Of a DNA stretch of 17,530 nt, positions 7,824 to 15,614 are shown piece after piece. Every line of letters starts with the position of its first letter. The stretch's first letter is position 1. The notes under the pieces are model-generated. The model did not search any database. It was given only the letters and a program-made list of their open reading frames with translations, and was not told the DNA's origin. The position numbers and the translations under genes are program-made. Source of the DNA: an uncultured Clostridia bacterium (GTDB taxonomy: Bacteria; Bacillota; Clostridia; RGIG6154); the NCBI GenBank assembly GCA_934446135.1, contig CAKSDT010000030.1:1-17530 (forward strand). Direction: 5' to 3'.

Positions 7824-8966
7824 TTAATCAATCTCCCTGAATGACGGCCTTTCGCCTTTTTCATAATAATCTTCAAAAATTCTTACAGATTTAACTCTGA
7901 CTTTTTTCATAAAGTTAAGTCCGTTTTTCTCATATTTAACCGTTATATTGTCGCCAAGCAAATAATCTTTTAAATATTCAACGCCTATGGTTTTTAGGTT
8001 TATATTGGTGTCGGGAGCGTGCTTTTCGAGTTCTTTTTCTCCGTCAAGGTCGTTGTCCGCATCTATTCTTCCTTCCCACTTGTAAATGCCCGATACTCCC
8101 TCGCCGTTTTCAAGACTTGTCCAGAACCCCGTCGGGTCCTCGTCAAACTTTAATACTCCCTCGCGGTTGTCGCACACCGCATATCCGCCGACTTCAAAAA
8201 GCGTCCCGAACTGCGAATAACTCTGCTTTATAACAGAATATTTCTTTCCGAAATTGGAAGGGTCGGGAGAAGACAGCCTGGGGTCGTTTTTGTAGGGATT
8301 CCATGTGCCTTCATCGTCATAATTTCTGTAAAAATGGCCTACGGAAAAATAATCGTCCAAATCATACTTATATGTAACATCGTAAGCATTTTTAAGTCCC
8401 TCCGACAAAACGGTGTCTGTTTCCCTTCCTTTGTAAAATTCAATAACCCACTTTTTGTTTTTCAGATCGGCAGTCATTTTAAATCCCGAATCGTCTTTGG
8501 CACAAAGGTCATAAACAACATCTGAAAGAGGGTTTGCAACATTTCTCCAAAAGTTTGTAATAGGATATGTTAAATTCTCGGTTCCCTTTATTTCAAGGTT
8601 TTCCACTCCCGAAAAGGCCTTTTCGGTGAGATATTTGCAGATTTTTCCGTTTGTATCGCCTATTTCGCCGTTTTTGGAATAAAACTTAGGCACGATTTTT
8701 TTATACATAAGATAAGTAAGTTCCCGTCCGCAAATAACAACCTCGCCGTTTGCTATTTCTTTTGATGTAACAACCGCCTGAAAACTTTTCTGCGTCACAA
8801 TCAAATATTTTTTGTCTTTGAGGATTTCGGAAAGACGGTCGGAAATAGAAAAATGTCCCTCAAAAGTTCCTATTCCTCTGTACTTTAAATTCCAGATAAC
8901 ACTTATTGCACGGGGCTGAGAATGTATTTTGTTAAACTCAAAATCGTAAAAATTAATGCTTTCTAT
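7824..8966 (-). CDS. Tail hub protein, Siphovirus ReqiPepy6 Gp37-like (non-canonical start)
   Basis: About 380 residues, the hub protein that sits under Dit and closes the tail tube (Tal/gp27-like N-terminal family, ReqiPepy6 Gp37). The N-terminal part reads FYDFEFNKI and then VIWNLKYRGIGTFEGHFSI, the expected opening of the family, and the protein ends VKSVRIFEDYYEKG. This opening is encoded upstream of the first canonical start (TTG at 8804), which has no ribosome site. Between the TAG that ends dit (8972-8970) and that TTG there is no ATG, GTG or TTG in frame. The only start with a well-placed Shine-Dalgarno-like sequence is ATA at 8966 (GGGGGTG, six bases upstream). I therefore place the start there with modest certainty. 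Alternatives are an ATG-to-ATA mutation (dead gene) or readthrough of the TAG, since dit is in the same frame. Confidence 0.75.
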   Translation of the reverse strand: MESINFYDFEFNKIHSQPRAISVIWNLKYRGIGTFEGHFSISDRLSEILKDKKYLIVTQKSFQAVVTSKEIANGEVVICGRELTYLMYKKIVPKFYSKNGEIGDTNGKICKYLTEKAFSGVENLEIKGTENLTYPITNFWRNVANPLSDVVYDLCAKDDSGFKMTADLKNKKWVIEFYKGRETDTVLSEGLKNAYDVTYKYDLDDYFSVGHFYRNYDDEGTWNPYKNDPRLSSPDPSNFGKKYSVIKQSYSQFGTLFEVGGYAVCDNREGVLKFDEDPTGFWTSLENGEGVSGIYKWEGRIDADNDLDGEKELEKHAPDTNINLKTIGVEYLKDYLLGDNITVKYEKNGLNFMKKVRVKSVRIFEDYYEKGERPSFREID

Positions 8967-8969
8967 TTT

Positions 8970-9818
8970 CTACACCCCCAGATAAAGCGGGTCAAATTCA
9001 AGTTTTGCAGAAATGTCTTCAGAAAGATTTGAATTTATGACCTCAATCTCATTTACTCCCACATTTAAAAAAAACTCGGAAAGGTATGTGTCATCGCTTA
9101 AACATGAAGAAATATCAGCCCCGTCTTTCGATAAAACTTTTCTTTGCTTTATATCTATATCAAAGGCAGTATAGTCTTTTGCTTTGCCTGTAAATTTAAT
9201 AAATTTTCCCGTTGTGTTGTTTTTTATCACAATTCCGCCGTTTAAAGACCCCGACAGCGGTTTTGCGTAAGTTATTTTTATAACCGGCTCTGTCCTTTTG
9301 TGCCCTTTGTTTATAACAGAAACTTTTTGCTCTCTTTTGGTAAAAACCGCCGGAAGAGTAACACCTGTTCCCGAAACCATATTAATTCTTTTTCTCAAAT
9401 AAACGCTTTCCGATGTTTCAGCCGTGAAAAACGGACTGTCGCATATAACCTGGAACACAAACGATAAAATGTAACGGCCCTCTCTTTGAGTTTCAAATTT
9501 CCCCGGCTTGTAACCGCATTTAAACTTTCTGCCGTTTTTTGTAACCGTGATTTCTCCTTTTTCCATAAAAACACTCTGAAGCCTTTTGACTTCCTCGTAA
9601 GACTTGAAAAATATGTCCCCTTTGCCGGTGATTGTTCTTTCTGTATGGTTTTCGGTTACGGTTTCAATTCCGTCTGTGTCCGAAAATCTTATAACTCCGT
9701 AATTTTTCGGAACAAATTCCAGTCCCGAAACACTTATAATTCTTATATGGCTTGTCCCTCCGCCTGTCATATCAACTTTTCCGAGCGGATTTGTGAAACT
9801 TAATTTTGTAAGGTTCAA
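8970..9818 (-). CDS. dit: Distal tail protein (Dit)
   Basis: A 282-residue protein that forms the hexameric ring joining the tail tube to the baseplate hub. The opening, NLTKLSFTNPLGKVDMTG, and the segment DIFFKSYEEVKRLQSVFMEKG near residues 68-88 match the Sipho_tail/Dit N-terminal domain, in which a belt and strap arrangement makes the ring; residues about 140-282 form the galectin-like C-terminal domain (TFFAETSESVYLRKRI-type strand onwards, ending FDPLYLG). The start codon is TTG (9818), supported by AAGGGGGG eight bases upstream. It lies between the tape measure and the Gp37-like hub, the canonical dit position. The stop is a single TAG, after which the same reading frame stays open for another 380 codons. 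Confidence 0.88.
   Translation of the reverse strand: MNLTKLSFTNPLGKVDMTGGGTSHIRIISVSGLEFVPKNYGVIRFSDTDGIETVTENHTERTITGKGDIFFKSYEEVKRLQSVFMEKGEITVTKNGRKFKCGYKPGKFETQREGRYILSFVFQVICDSPFFTAETSESVYLRKRINMVSGTGVTLPAVFTKREQKVSVINKGHKRTEPVIKITYAKPLSGSLNGGIVIKNNTTGKFIKFTGKAKDYTAFDIDIKQRKVLSKDGADISSCLSDDTYLSEFFLNVGVNEIEVINSNLSEDISAKLEFDPLYLGV
8973..8979 (-). promoter_or_regulatory. Ribosome-binding site that decides the ATA start of the hub gene
   Basis: GGGGGTG, one mismatch from GGAGGTG, overlaps the last codons of dit. It is followed by six bases (TAGAAA, containing the dit stop) and ATA. The spacing is ideal for initiation at that codon and unsuitable for the ATT 15 bases away or the TTG 54 codons downstream. 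Confidence 0.55.
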
Positions 9819-9835
9819 TTTGCTTTCCCCCCTTT

Positions 9836-10888
9836 TTATGTTGCTTTTCTGAACTTTTTAAGTTCTTCGTAACGCTCAAAATCCTCAAGTTCCGCCTCTG
9901 CACTTTTTGAATTTGTGTTTATGGTGTAGTTTGAAGTGTAGTTGTTTGTAATAAATTCTTTTTCAAGGCTTTTGTCAATCTCGCTCTTTAACTTTTCGGA
10001 AAAACTGTCGGCAAAAGACGCAAGCATTGTTTCATACTTGATAACGCCCGAGTTAAGCCCGTCGGCAAAATCTTTTATGCCCTGTTCGCCCATTTCGTTA
10101 AATGCTTTGCTTATTACAACCTGCGTTCCGTTTGCAATGTTTCTGAAATTGTTTTTCACGGCATTTTCAACGGTTGATGTGTCCATTTGGTCGTAGTTTA
10201 TGCCCTCAATTTCGGGAAACTGATAGGTCTTTGCCTCGACATAAGGAATAAGGTCGGGTATTCCGCCCGTTTTTCCGTTTTTGTACTGCTCCTCGATTTT
10301 GTCATAACCCGTAACAGACTTTGCAAGTTTCATAAAATCTTCTAAGTTCCCGCCGACTTCAAGATAAGTGTCCTTGTTTTCTTTTATGTACTGCCTGTAT
10401 TTTTCTATAATGTCCTTAACATAAGTAAAATCCGAATCGTCAACCGTTTCGGCGGTAAACCCGAACTTTTTCTTGTTTTCTTTGTCAATTGCTTTGTTTT
10501 CTTTCTGAACCCTTTTCATTTCCGCCTCGTTGTACTCTGAAATTGCAAGGTTGCCTTTTGCCATCATATTCTGATAAGCATTTACCGTTTCAAGATACCT
10601 CGTCTGTGCCGAAATGGTGTCGTCGGCAAAACTTCCGGCAAGGCTTTTTATGTCCTCATAAGCCTTTTTTGTTAAATTTATCATCTGTTTCTGATACTCT
10701 AACTTTTTGTTTATGCTTTCAACCCTTTTGTTTGTAATTTCAGCCTCGTCGGCTGTGTACTTGTTCATAGAAAGCCATAAACTGTAGGCACTTTCAACAT
10801 TGTCCTCAAGACTTTTTATATATGAAACAGAACTTCTTACCGCCGCATTGATAGCGTCAATTCTTAATTCGGACTGTGTTTTTTTCAT
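9836..10888 (-). CDS. Short tail tape measure protein
   Basis: A 350-residue, strongly helical and polar protein with coiled-coil-like stretches (VESINKKLEYQKQMINLTKK, ENKAIDKENKKKFGF). Position between Gp15 and Dit identifies it as the tape measure, which sets tail length and leaves the tube when DNA is delivered. At about 0.15 nm per residue it would give a tail of roughly 50 nm. Most Firmicutes siphophage tape measures are 700-1500 residues and contain hydrophobic segments; none is seen here, nor a peptidase or lytic domain. The start ATG overlaps the Gp15 stop by one base (TAATG) and has a perfect AGGAGGTG seven bases upstream. A short structural or neck protein is the alternative reading, but no other candidate tape measure exists in the cluster. 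Confidence 0.7.
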   Translation of the reverse strand: MKKTQSELRIDAINAAVRSSVSYIKSLEDNVESAYSLWLSMNKYTADEAEITNKRVESINKKLEYQKQMINLTKKAYEDIKSLAGSFADDTISAQTRYLETVNAYQNMMAKGNLAISEYNEAEMKRVQKENKAIDKENKKKFGFTAETVDDSDFTYVKDIIEKYRQYIKENKDTYLEVGGNLEDFMKLAKSVTGYDKIEEQYKNGKTGGIPDLIPYVEAKTYQFPEIEGINYDQMDTSTVENAVKNNFRNIANGTQVVISKAFNEMGEQGIKDFADGLNSGVIKYETMLASFADSFSEKLKSEIDKSLEKEFITNNYTSNYTINTNSKSAEAELEDFERYEELKKFRKAT

Positions 10889-11415
10889 TAAAAAGCACCT
10901 CCTAAAGTTTCTCCTATTTCGGAGTCTTTTATTTCCTGTTTAAGAGAATAAAACTTCTTCATTTTTTTAAGGAAACTTCTTCTTTCCCTGTCTTTTACGC
11001 TGAAAGGGTCGCTGCTCCTGTAGTAAAATGCTTTTGAAAACGGAGCGTCGTCCGAAAGAGTAAACAAAAGCGTTATAAATGTGTACCAGTGGAGATATTC
11101 TGTTCTTAAATCAATGTTGTATTCCCTTAAAAATGAACTTAAAATAAGCCCCGAATCCTCTTTAAAATCATACAGCCTTTCTTTTCTTGCCTTTCCTTTC
11201 CCCTTTTGTTCAAGGCAAAGAAATAAAATCAGGCATTCCATCGCCTTTTTTATGTCTTCGGGGATTTCATTAAAGGCAAGCAAGAGAGCCTTTTGGCAGT
11301 TTCCGTTTCTTAAAAGTGCATCAATTTCCACCCAGACGCGAAAATCCGTATTTATGTAATACTTTTTTCCGTCTATCTCAAAAGACTCCCTTAATCCGCC
11401 GAAATGGTTAATCAC
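10888..11415 (-). CDS. Phage Gp15-family tail assembly protein
   Basis: A 175-residue protein of the bacteriophage Gp15 family (Listeria A118 type), which occupies the place of the tail assembly chaperone between the tail tube protein and the tape measure. Recognisable are the opening with IDGKKYYINTDFRVWVEID, KAMECLILFLC, the glycine-lysine-rich patch EQKGKGKARKERLYDF, and the end of the core with YLHWYTFITLLFTLSDDAPF then YYRSSDPFSVKDRERRSFL. The start is GTG, overlapping the tail tube stop (GTGA). It probably binds the tape measure during tail assembly. No second, frameshifted chaperone ORF (the G/GT arrangement) is apparent between it and the tape measure. Confidence 0.85.
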   Translation of the reverse strand: MINHFGGLRESFEIDGKKYYINTDFRVWVEIDALLRNGNCQKALLLAFNEIPEDIKKAMECLILFLCLEQKGKGKARKERLYDFKEDSGLILSSFLREYNIDLRTEYLHWYTFITLLFTLSDDAPFSKAFYYRSSDPFSVKDRERRSFLKKMKKFYSLKQEIKDSEIGETLGGAF

Positions 11416-11873
11416 GCCTCGGCAAATGTAACTGTTTTAAAACTGTCTGTTGTAGAAACCGTGCCTGAAACGATTTCTCCCGTGGCTTTAAAACTTCCCG
11501 AATAGGTGTATGCGTCAAATGAATCGCCTTCTGTGTCGGGAACAACAGAAAAACTTCTCTTTTTTGCCGTGTTGTCCGATGTGTCAACAATAATGATTTC
11601 TCTTAAACTTCCCGAACCTGTAATTTCATCATCTGTAATCTTAACAAGTTCATCGTGAACGGCATTGCCGTCAAATCTGTCAAACTGATAGTTTATGTTT
11701 GTCTGATAGCCTACAATGTCCGAATGTTCAAAATCCTCGTCAATATACTGCCTTGTGTAACTTTTCGGATTTTTTGAAACGCTTAATTTCGTAAATCCCG
11801 TCATTCTCCTGTAAACGGTTTTGTCATTTTCGGTAACCCCGAAAAAAGCGACTTTTTCACTTCTTTTTTTCAT
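11412..11873 (-). CDS. Major tail tube protein
   Basis: A 153-residue protein that polymerises into the tail tube. The opening (EKVAFFGVTENDKTVYRRM) and the segment KSYTRQYIDEDFEHSDIVGY are characteristic of tail tube proteins of Gram-positive siphophages, followed by a beta-rich core and a C-terminal stretch with FKATGEIVSGTVS. No C-terminal Ig-like decoration domain is present. The ATG overlaps the stop of the preceding tail-completion gene (ATGA), and the Gp15 gene begins at GTGA on its own stop. Confidence 0.83.
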   Translation of the reverse strand: MKKRSEKVAFFGVTENDKTVYRRMTGFTKLSVSKNPKSYTRQYIDEDFEHSDIVGYQTNINYQFDRFDGNAVHDELVKITDDEITGSGSLREIIIVDTSDNTAKKRSFSVVPDTEGDSFDAYTYSGSFKATGEIVSGTVSTTDSFKTVTFAEA

Positions 11874-12250
11874 TCTTTCACCTCATATACATATTTTATT
11901 TTCATTTCATACTTTCCCTTTGTTCCCGTGTTTTCGGCTATGTGGCAAAACTCGGTGACTTCAAAGTACAGTCCTCCGTCAAAATCAGGCGGATTTTCGT
12001 TTATGTATCTTTTAATGCCCTCTGTTATCAGATAAGCACTGTTTTCGGTCACTTTGTAGTCGCTTAAAAAAACAACTCTGAAAGTGTATCTCATAATTTT
12101 TCCGCCGTCCGTGTAAGTCCTCGTAACTTCGCTCATACCGTCCGGAATAAAGGAAACAACATTTTTGTCGGGGCCTATGTAATCAATTGCAAGCCTTTTG
12201 CCGGCAAACCCCGGATAATTTTTAAAATACTGTAATATTTTGTATATCAT
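11870..12250 (-). CDS. Tail completion / tail terminator-like protein
   Basis: A 126-residue protein in the position of the tail terminator or tail-completion protein, directly before the tail tube gene. The opening MIYKILQYFKNYPGF and the middle FRVVFLSDYKVTENSAYLI then YINENPPDF have the alpha/beta look of this group (minor capsid/tail completion protein of Listeria A118-like phages), ending FCHIAENTGTKGKYEMKIKY. I expect it to cap the tail and connect it to the head. The ATG lies right after the previous stop with AAGGGG just upstream; its own stop overlaps the next start (ATGA). Identification is mainly by order and size. Confidence 0.7.
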   Translation of the reverse strand: MIYKILQYFKNYPGFAGKRLAIDYIGPDKNVVSFIPDGMSEVTRTYTDGGKIMRYTFRVVFLSDYKVTENSAYLITEGIKRYINENPPDFDGGLYFEVTEFCHIAENTGTKGKYEMKIKYVYEVKE

Positions 12251-12523
12251 TTAACCCCTTGCCTCTATATATAAATGCGGTCTTAACCCTTTTAAATTGT
12301 TTCTCGAAAGAACAACCGCAAAGGTCTTTCCGTCATATTCCAATATCTCGCCGGGGAGCGGAACTTCATTGTCCGCTCCCGGTACTCTTATGATAATGTA
12401 ACTTGCGTCAGAAAACCCGTCGCCTATGCTTACTTTGTTTGTAAGATAAATATAAGCATTTTTGAATGTAAGTTTTCTGCCGTCCGGGTTTTCAAATGTA
12501 ACTGTGTTTTCAGCATACTTCAC
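12251..12523 (-). CDS. Head-closure (stopper)-like protein
   Basis: A 90-residue beta-rich protein between the head-tail adaptor and the tail completion protein, the usual place of the head-closure or stopper protein that plugs the filled capsid. Visible features are YAENTVTFENPDGRKLTFKN, DASYIIIRVPGADNEVPLPG and EILEYDGKTFAVV. The start is GTG (12523) with GGGGGAT about eight bases upstream; there are two bases between it and the previous stop. Function is inferred from gene order. Confidence 0.65.
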   Translation of the reverse strand: MKYAENTVTFENPDGRKLTFKNAYIYLTNKVSIGDGFSDASYIIIRVPGADNEVPLPGEILEYDGKTFAVVLSRNNLKGLRPHLYIEARG

Positions 12524-12525
12524 TT

Positions 12526-12834
12526 TTATATCCCCCTGTAAAGCAGTTCCTCGGGAAGAAAAATAACCGCCGCCTTAAAAAGGTCGCCCTCTGTTACATC
12601 TTTGTATGTAACCGAATAACCGTCGTTGTTTTCCGAAACAACTCCCATAGACTCGGAAAGTTTGTCGCAAACGGCACAAACTGCCATTTTGACTTCCTCG
12701 CCGTAATCGGAAGCATTCCCGAAAGTTATTTTGTCAATATAAAAACTTGCTTTTTTCTCGTAAGATAAAAACTCACTTTCATCGGTTATCTTTGTCCCTA
12801 AATAACAGTCTTTGTAGAATGAAAAATCAGTCAT
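12526..12834 (-). CDS. Head-tail adaptor (connector) protein
   Basis: A 102-residue mostly helical protein directly after the coat gene. The pattern, an N-terminal SFYKDCYLGTKITDESEF, a middle YEKKASFYIDKITFGNASDY and a helix EEVKMAVCAVCDKLSESMG, corresponds to the head-tail connector family (HK97 gp6 / SPP1 gp15 type) that forms a ring below the portal. The ATG overlaps the coat stop by one base (TAATG), so the two are translationally coupled. The C-terminal strand ends LLYRGI. Confidence 0.75.
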   Translation of the reverse strand: MTDFSFYKDCYLGTKITDESEFLSYEKKASFYIDKITFGNASDYGEEVKMAVCAVCDKLSESMGVVSENNDGYSVTYKDVTEGDLFKAAVIFLPEELLYRGI

Positions 12835-13943
12835 TAACCCAAAACCCTTACCGCAAGTTCGGGATACATTGTCTTGTAACCGTACAAAACATCCATAGAA
12901 AGTGTTTCTTTCTTGTATTTCATATCGTATCCTTTAACTACACGGAGCGTAATTCCGTTATAAGATGTAACATAACTTTCAACACCTGAGGGAGCGGTAA
13001 GAGGTCTTGTTACAAATGCAAACGCAGACGGATTAAACGCAAGGTTTGCAGTGTGGTTTGAAATAACTTCAACAGTTGTATCGTCTGCCAAAGCGTCAAG
13101 AGCCGGATATACACAAACTTCGGCAATTGCGTTTGATGCGGCGTCTGCCGAATCTTTTGTAACCGTGTATGTTTTTCCGCCAATCTTTATAAGGTCGCCC
13201 TTTACAAATTTTCCGGTAAGATTTGTTCCGTCAACAGAAAGTTTTTCCGCACCTTTTGAAACCGCACCGTTAACTTTAACGCCTGTTGCCTTTGTAATGC
13301 CTGTCTTGTGAGTTTTAACTGCCTGTGACATATAGTTGTCAAGTCCGAAAACTTTACCGATTGAACCGTCACGGAGTGCAGAAGTAGAACCGGATTTTTC
13401 AGCATTTACAATTGCGTCGACAGTTGTGAATTTTGCGTCTGCTTCTGTGTCCCATACTGCATATCTCGGCGATACCGGAACTTTTGCGGCATTTAACACT
13501 TTTCTTACTTCCGAAATGTCTGTAAGGGTTGAAGGTGTTGTGCCGGCTGTGCCTACTGTGTTTGCAATGTCTTTGTAAAGGTCTAAGCCGTCAGAGTTTA
13601 TTTTTTGTGCAAGTGCAGCGGCGGCAGGTTCTATGAATATTCTGTTTAAATCGTCAATGCTTGTTGCACTCTCAAGTGCCGAAAACTCAACATCTACCGT
13701 TGCAAGTTTGTCAAGCGTTACTTCAACAGACGATTCGTTTACGGCCTGAGGTGTTGTTCCGTTTGTTTCGTCAAAGTTTTCAGCGTCTAAAATAACCGGT
13801 TTTCTTACCTGAATTTTATCGCCTTTTCCCGATACAAAATCTTCCGAAAAATCCTTGTGCACAAGATTCGGGAAAACTAAGTTCTCCATAAGTCTTGGAA
13901 GTGCCTGTCTTGCAATTTCTTTGATTGTGATAATGTTGTTCAT
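12834..13943 (-). CDS. Major capsid protein, P22 coat (gp5)-like
   Basis: A 369-residue coat protein of the P22/HK97-fold lineage. The opening (IKEIARQALPRLMENLVFP and LVHKDFSEDF) and the following GDKIQVRKP, then VEVTLDKLATVDVEFSA, are typical of the P22 coat family, as are the helical spine FIEPAAAALAQKINSDGLDL and the late RVVKGYDMKYKKETLSMDV. A glycine- and beta-rich insert at about residues 210-290 (KGDLIKIGGKTYTV, then VYPALDALADDTTVEV) corresponds to the accessory I-domain of this family. The protein assembles into the icosahedral shell with the scaffold encoded just upstream. AGGAG lies about ten bases before the ATG, one of the better ribosome sites in the cluster, as expected for an abundant protein. 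Confidence 0.88.
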   Translation of the reverse strand: MNNIITIKEIARQALPRLMENLVFPNLVHKDFSEDFVSGKGDKIQVRKPVILDAENFDETNGTTPQAVNESSVEVTLDKLATVDVEFSALESATSIDDLNRIFIEPAAAALAQKINSDGLDLYKDIANTVGTAGTTPSTLTDISEVRKVLNAAKVPVSPRYAVWDTEADAKFTTVDAIVNAEKSGSTSALRDGSIGKVFGLDNYMSQAVKTHKTGITKATGVKVNGAVSKGAEKLSVDGTNLTGKFVKGDLIKIGGKTYTVTKDSADAASNAIAEVCVYPALDALADDTTVEVISNHTANLAFNPSAFAFVTRPLTAPSGVESYVTSYNGITLRVVKGYDMKYKKETLSMDVLYGYKTMYPELAVRVLG

Positions 13944-13945
13944 AA

Positions 13946-14344
13946 TTAAAATTCTCCTTTTTTATAAATAAAATCATAATAATCTTTGTCGCTTAAACTG
14001 TCGGGGTCTGTAAGTCCTCCCCCGTGCGGAAGCGATGTCGTAACTTTCCTTTCTTCAAACAAGAAAGGCTTTTTTTCTTTCAAATCCGAAACAGCCTTTT
14101 CCGTTCCGTCTTTTTCCAGTTCGTCGAGGTTTAAAAGACTCATTGCAAGGTCAAAGTCTTTGGGTGAATTTTTCATAAGTTCAAGCCCTGCTTTTTCCCT
14201 TACCTCGTTTTTCTTTTTAAGATTTTCTATCTCGCTTTTGTGCATAGACTGAGTGATAAGTTCAATGTCCGTGTCTTTTAATTTCTCCGAGAGTGATAAA
14301 AAATCTTCCTCGCTTAAATACTCTTTTAAAATATCAATGTTCAT
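13946..14344 (-). CDS. Capsid scaffold protein (GP20-type)
   Basis: A 132-residue helical, highly charged protein between portal and coat genes. Position, the coiled-coil-like KSEIENLKKKNEVREKAGLE and the short basic, glycine-containing C-terminal part (ERKVTTSLPHGGGLTDP) fit a phage scaffold protein of the minor structural GP20 type, which guides coat assembly and is lost from the mature head. It is shorter than the usual 150-200 residues. No protease domain is present and no separate prohead protease gene lies in the cluster. Its ATG lies inside the portal gene (11-base overlap), with only a weak AGG about ten bases upstream, so coupling to portal translation is likely. Confidence 0.75.
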   Translation of the reverse strand: MNIDILKEYLSEEDFLSLSEKLKDTDIELITQSMHKSEIENLKKKNEVREKAGLELMKNSPKDFDLAMSLLNLDELEKDGTEKAVSDLKEKKPFLFEERKVTTSLPHGGGLTDPDSLSDKDYYDFIYKKGEF

Positions 14345-15611
14345 AATATTTCTGCCTGTACTCCTCTCCCGTCATAATGCCGAGTTTAACATCTTCCCTG
14401 TCTTGCTCGCGAAGCGACTTCTTGTCCTCTATAATGCTGTCGTCAAATGTAATTGTTACATCTTCTTTAAATCCGCCCAGCCTTAAAATACACTCAAAAA
14501 GCCCCGTCAAAGCGTCCTCTAAGACAAGTTCGTGTTTTTTAATGGTACGGAAAAGTTCAGAATGTTCCGAAATTACTTCCGTCGCAGTCTTAATCTCGTT
14601 GTTGTCAAATGAAAAATAATTGTTTCCCAACCCGCAAACGGTGCATAAAAGAGCCAACTGCAATTTAATGCCTTTTGAGTTTTCGTCAACCCTCAGTTCC
14701 GGATTGTATTCTTCAAATAACTTTCCGTCTACAATGCTGTCGCCTATCGACATAAAAAGACGCTTTTTTGAGTGAAACGGTGCAACTCTTCTTCCGTCCT
14801 GCTCTTTTGCAATAACCGATTCGTTCATAACAACCATTTTTCCGCCTAAGTAAAAGTCGGTAAGCATATTGTCAAACGCAAGGTCGATGCCTTTTAAAAC
14901 ATCAATCGCATTGGCAAAAACAGATATGCCCATTCCCGAATCCACATTCTCGTTGTTTGCAATGTTGGGAGTTATGATGTAAAACCACGGCGTTTTTCCG
15001 CCTGTTTCATATTTTTCCGGAACGCCCGGAAGTTTGACTTCCCGAAGCCCCTCGTCAAGACAAATGTTTCTTATAAAGTAGTTTTTCTTGCGGTCCAAAA
15101 GATGAAGTTCAAGGTAAGTAAACCTTTTTCCCTTTTTAACAAACTCCGACGCAAAACAAACTTCCTTTATTTTGCCTGTTTCCGAAGAAATGGGAATTAT
15201 ACACTCTGCCGTGATGTAGTCAAGTTTGATTTCTCCTCCCGAAAGCCTTACAACAAAGGCTCCCGTTCCAAGTGCAAACGCCTTTTCAACAAGAATGTTC
15301 GCATTTTTGAAAAATCCGTTGTCCTTTAAAACTTTTTTGAGGAATTTTTCACCTTTTTCTCCCCCTGCCGAAATTTTCATTTTCTCGTTTAAAAGCAGGT
15401 TTGCCCATTCCTCGCATACCCTTTTCCCCATCTTTAAAGTGTACCTGTCAAGTTCAATGGTGTCGTTTCCGTTAAAATCAACATAATGGTGAAACGGTCT
15501 GTAATATCCTTTGTACCAGTCGTTCCAGTAGGAAATGTTTCTTTGCCCGTAAAGCGTTATCTCTGTCCCTAAGATTTTGCTTAAATATGAGGCAATTCCC
15601 GAAATTTCCAA
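14334..15611 (-). CDS. Phage portal protein (SPP1 gp6-like)
   Basis: A 425-residue portal, the dodecameric ring at one vertex through which DNA enters and leaves. Family features include SYWNDWYKGYYRPFHHYVDF near residue 27, KRVCEEWANLLLNEKMKIS, NILVEKAFALGTGAFVVRL near residue 100, and the helix-rich middle FANAIDVLKGIDLAFDNMLT. The late stem and tunnel region contains NNYFSFDNNEIKTATEVISE. The start is TTG (15611), with GGGG about eight bases upstream and the TerL stop just before it; there is no good ATG alternative. It follows TerL and precedes the scaffold. A SPP1 gp7-like minor head protein, often found after the portal, is absent. Confidence 0.9.
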   Translation of the reverse strand: MEISGIASYLSKILGTEITLYGQRNISYWNDWYKGYYRPFHHYVDFNGNDTIELDRYTLKMGKRVCEEWANLLLNEKMKISAGGEKGEKFLKKVLKDNGFFKNANILVEKAFALGTGAFVVRLSGGEIKLDYITAECIIPISSETGKIKEVCFASEFVKKGKRFTYLELHLLDRKKNYFIRNICLDEGLREVKLPGVPEKYETGGKTPWFYIITPNIANNENVDSGMGISVFANAIDVLKGIDLAFDNMLTDFYLGGKMVVMNESVIAKEQDGRRVAPFHSKKRLFMSIGDSIVDGKLFEEYNPELRVDENSKGIKLQLALLCTVCGLGNNYFSFDNNEIKTATEVISEHSELFRTIKKHELVLEDALTGLFECILRLGGFKEDVTITFDDSIIEDKKSLREQDREDVKLGIMTGEEYRQKYYEH

Positions 15612-15614
15612 GTT

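Noticed and set aside
6917..7876. Longer form of the 292-residue tail protein starting at 7876
   Set aside because: It would overlap the hub gene by about 50 bases, has no ribosome site, and a strong AGGAG precedes the ATG at 7795.
7824..8804. Hub gene starting at TTG 8804
   Set aside because: No ribosome site precedes it and it would remove the family-like N-terminal 54 residues.
8970..8972. Reassignment of TAG to an amino acid, making dit and hub one gene by genetic code
   Set aside because: terL and the 292-residue tail gene end at TAG in sensible places, so TAG works as a stop here. Local readthrough remains possible and is reported as a finding.
9486..9803. Plus-strand open frame of 105 codons opposite dit
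   Set aside because: It is antisense to a well-supported gene and lacks a ribosome site and recognisable protein features.
10880..10900. Programmed -1 frameshift joining Gp15 to the tape measure at TTTTTAA
   Set aside because: The slip site is poor, and the tape measure has its own perfect ribosome site and ATG; in known phages the frameshift product is a chaperone extension, not a fusion to the tape measure.
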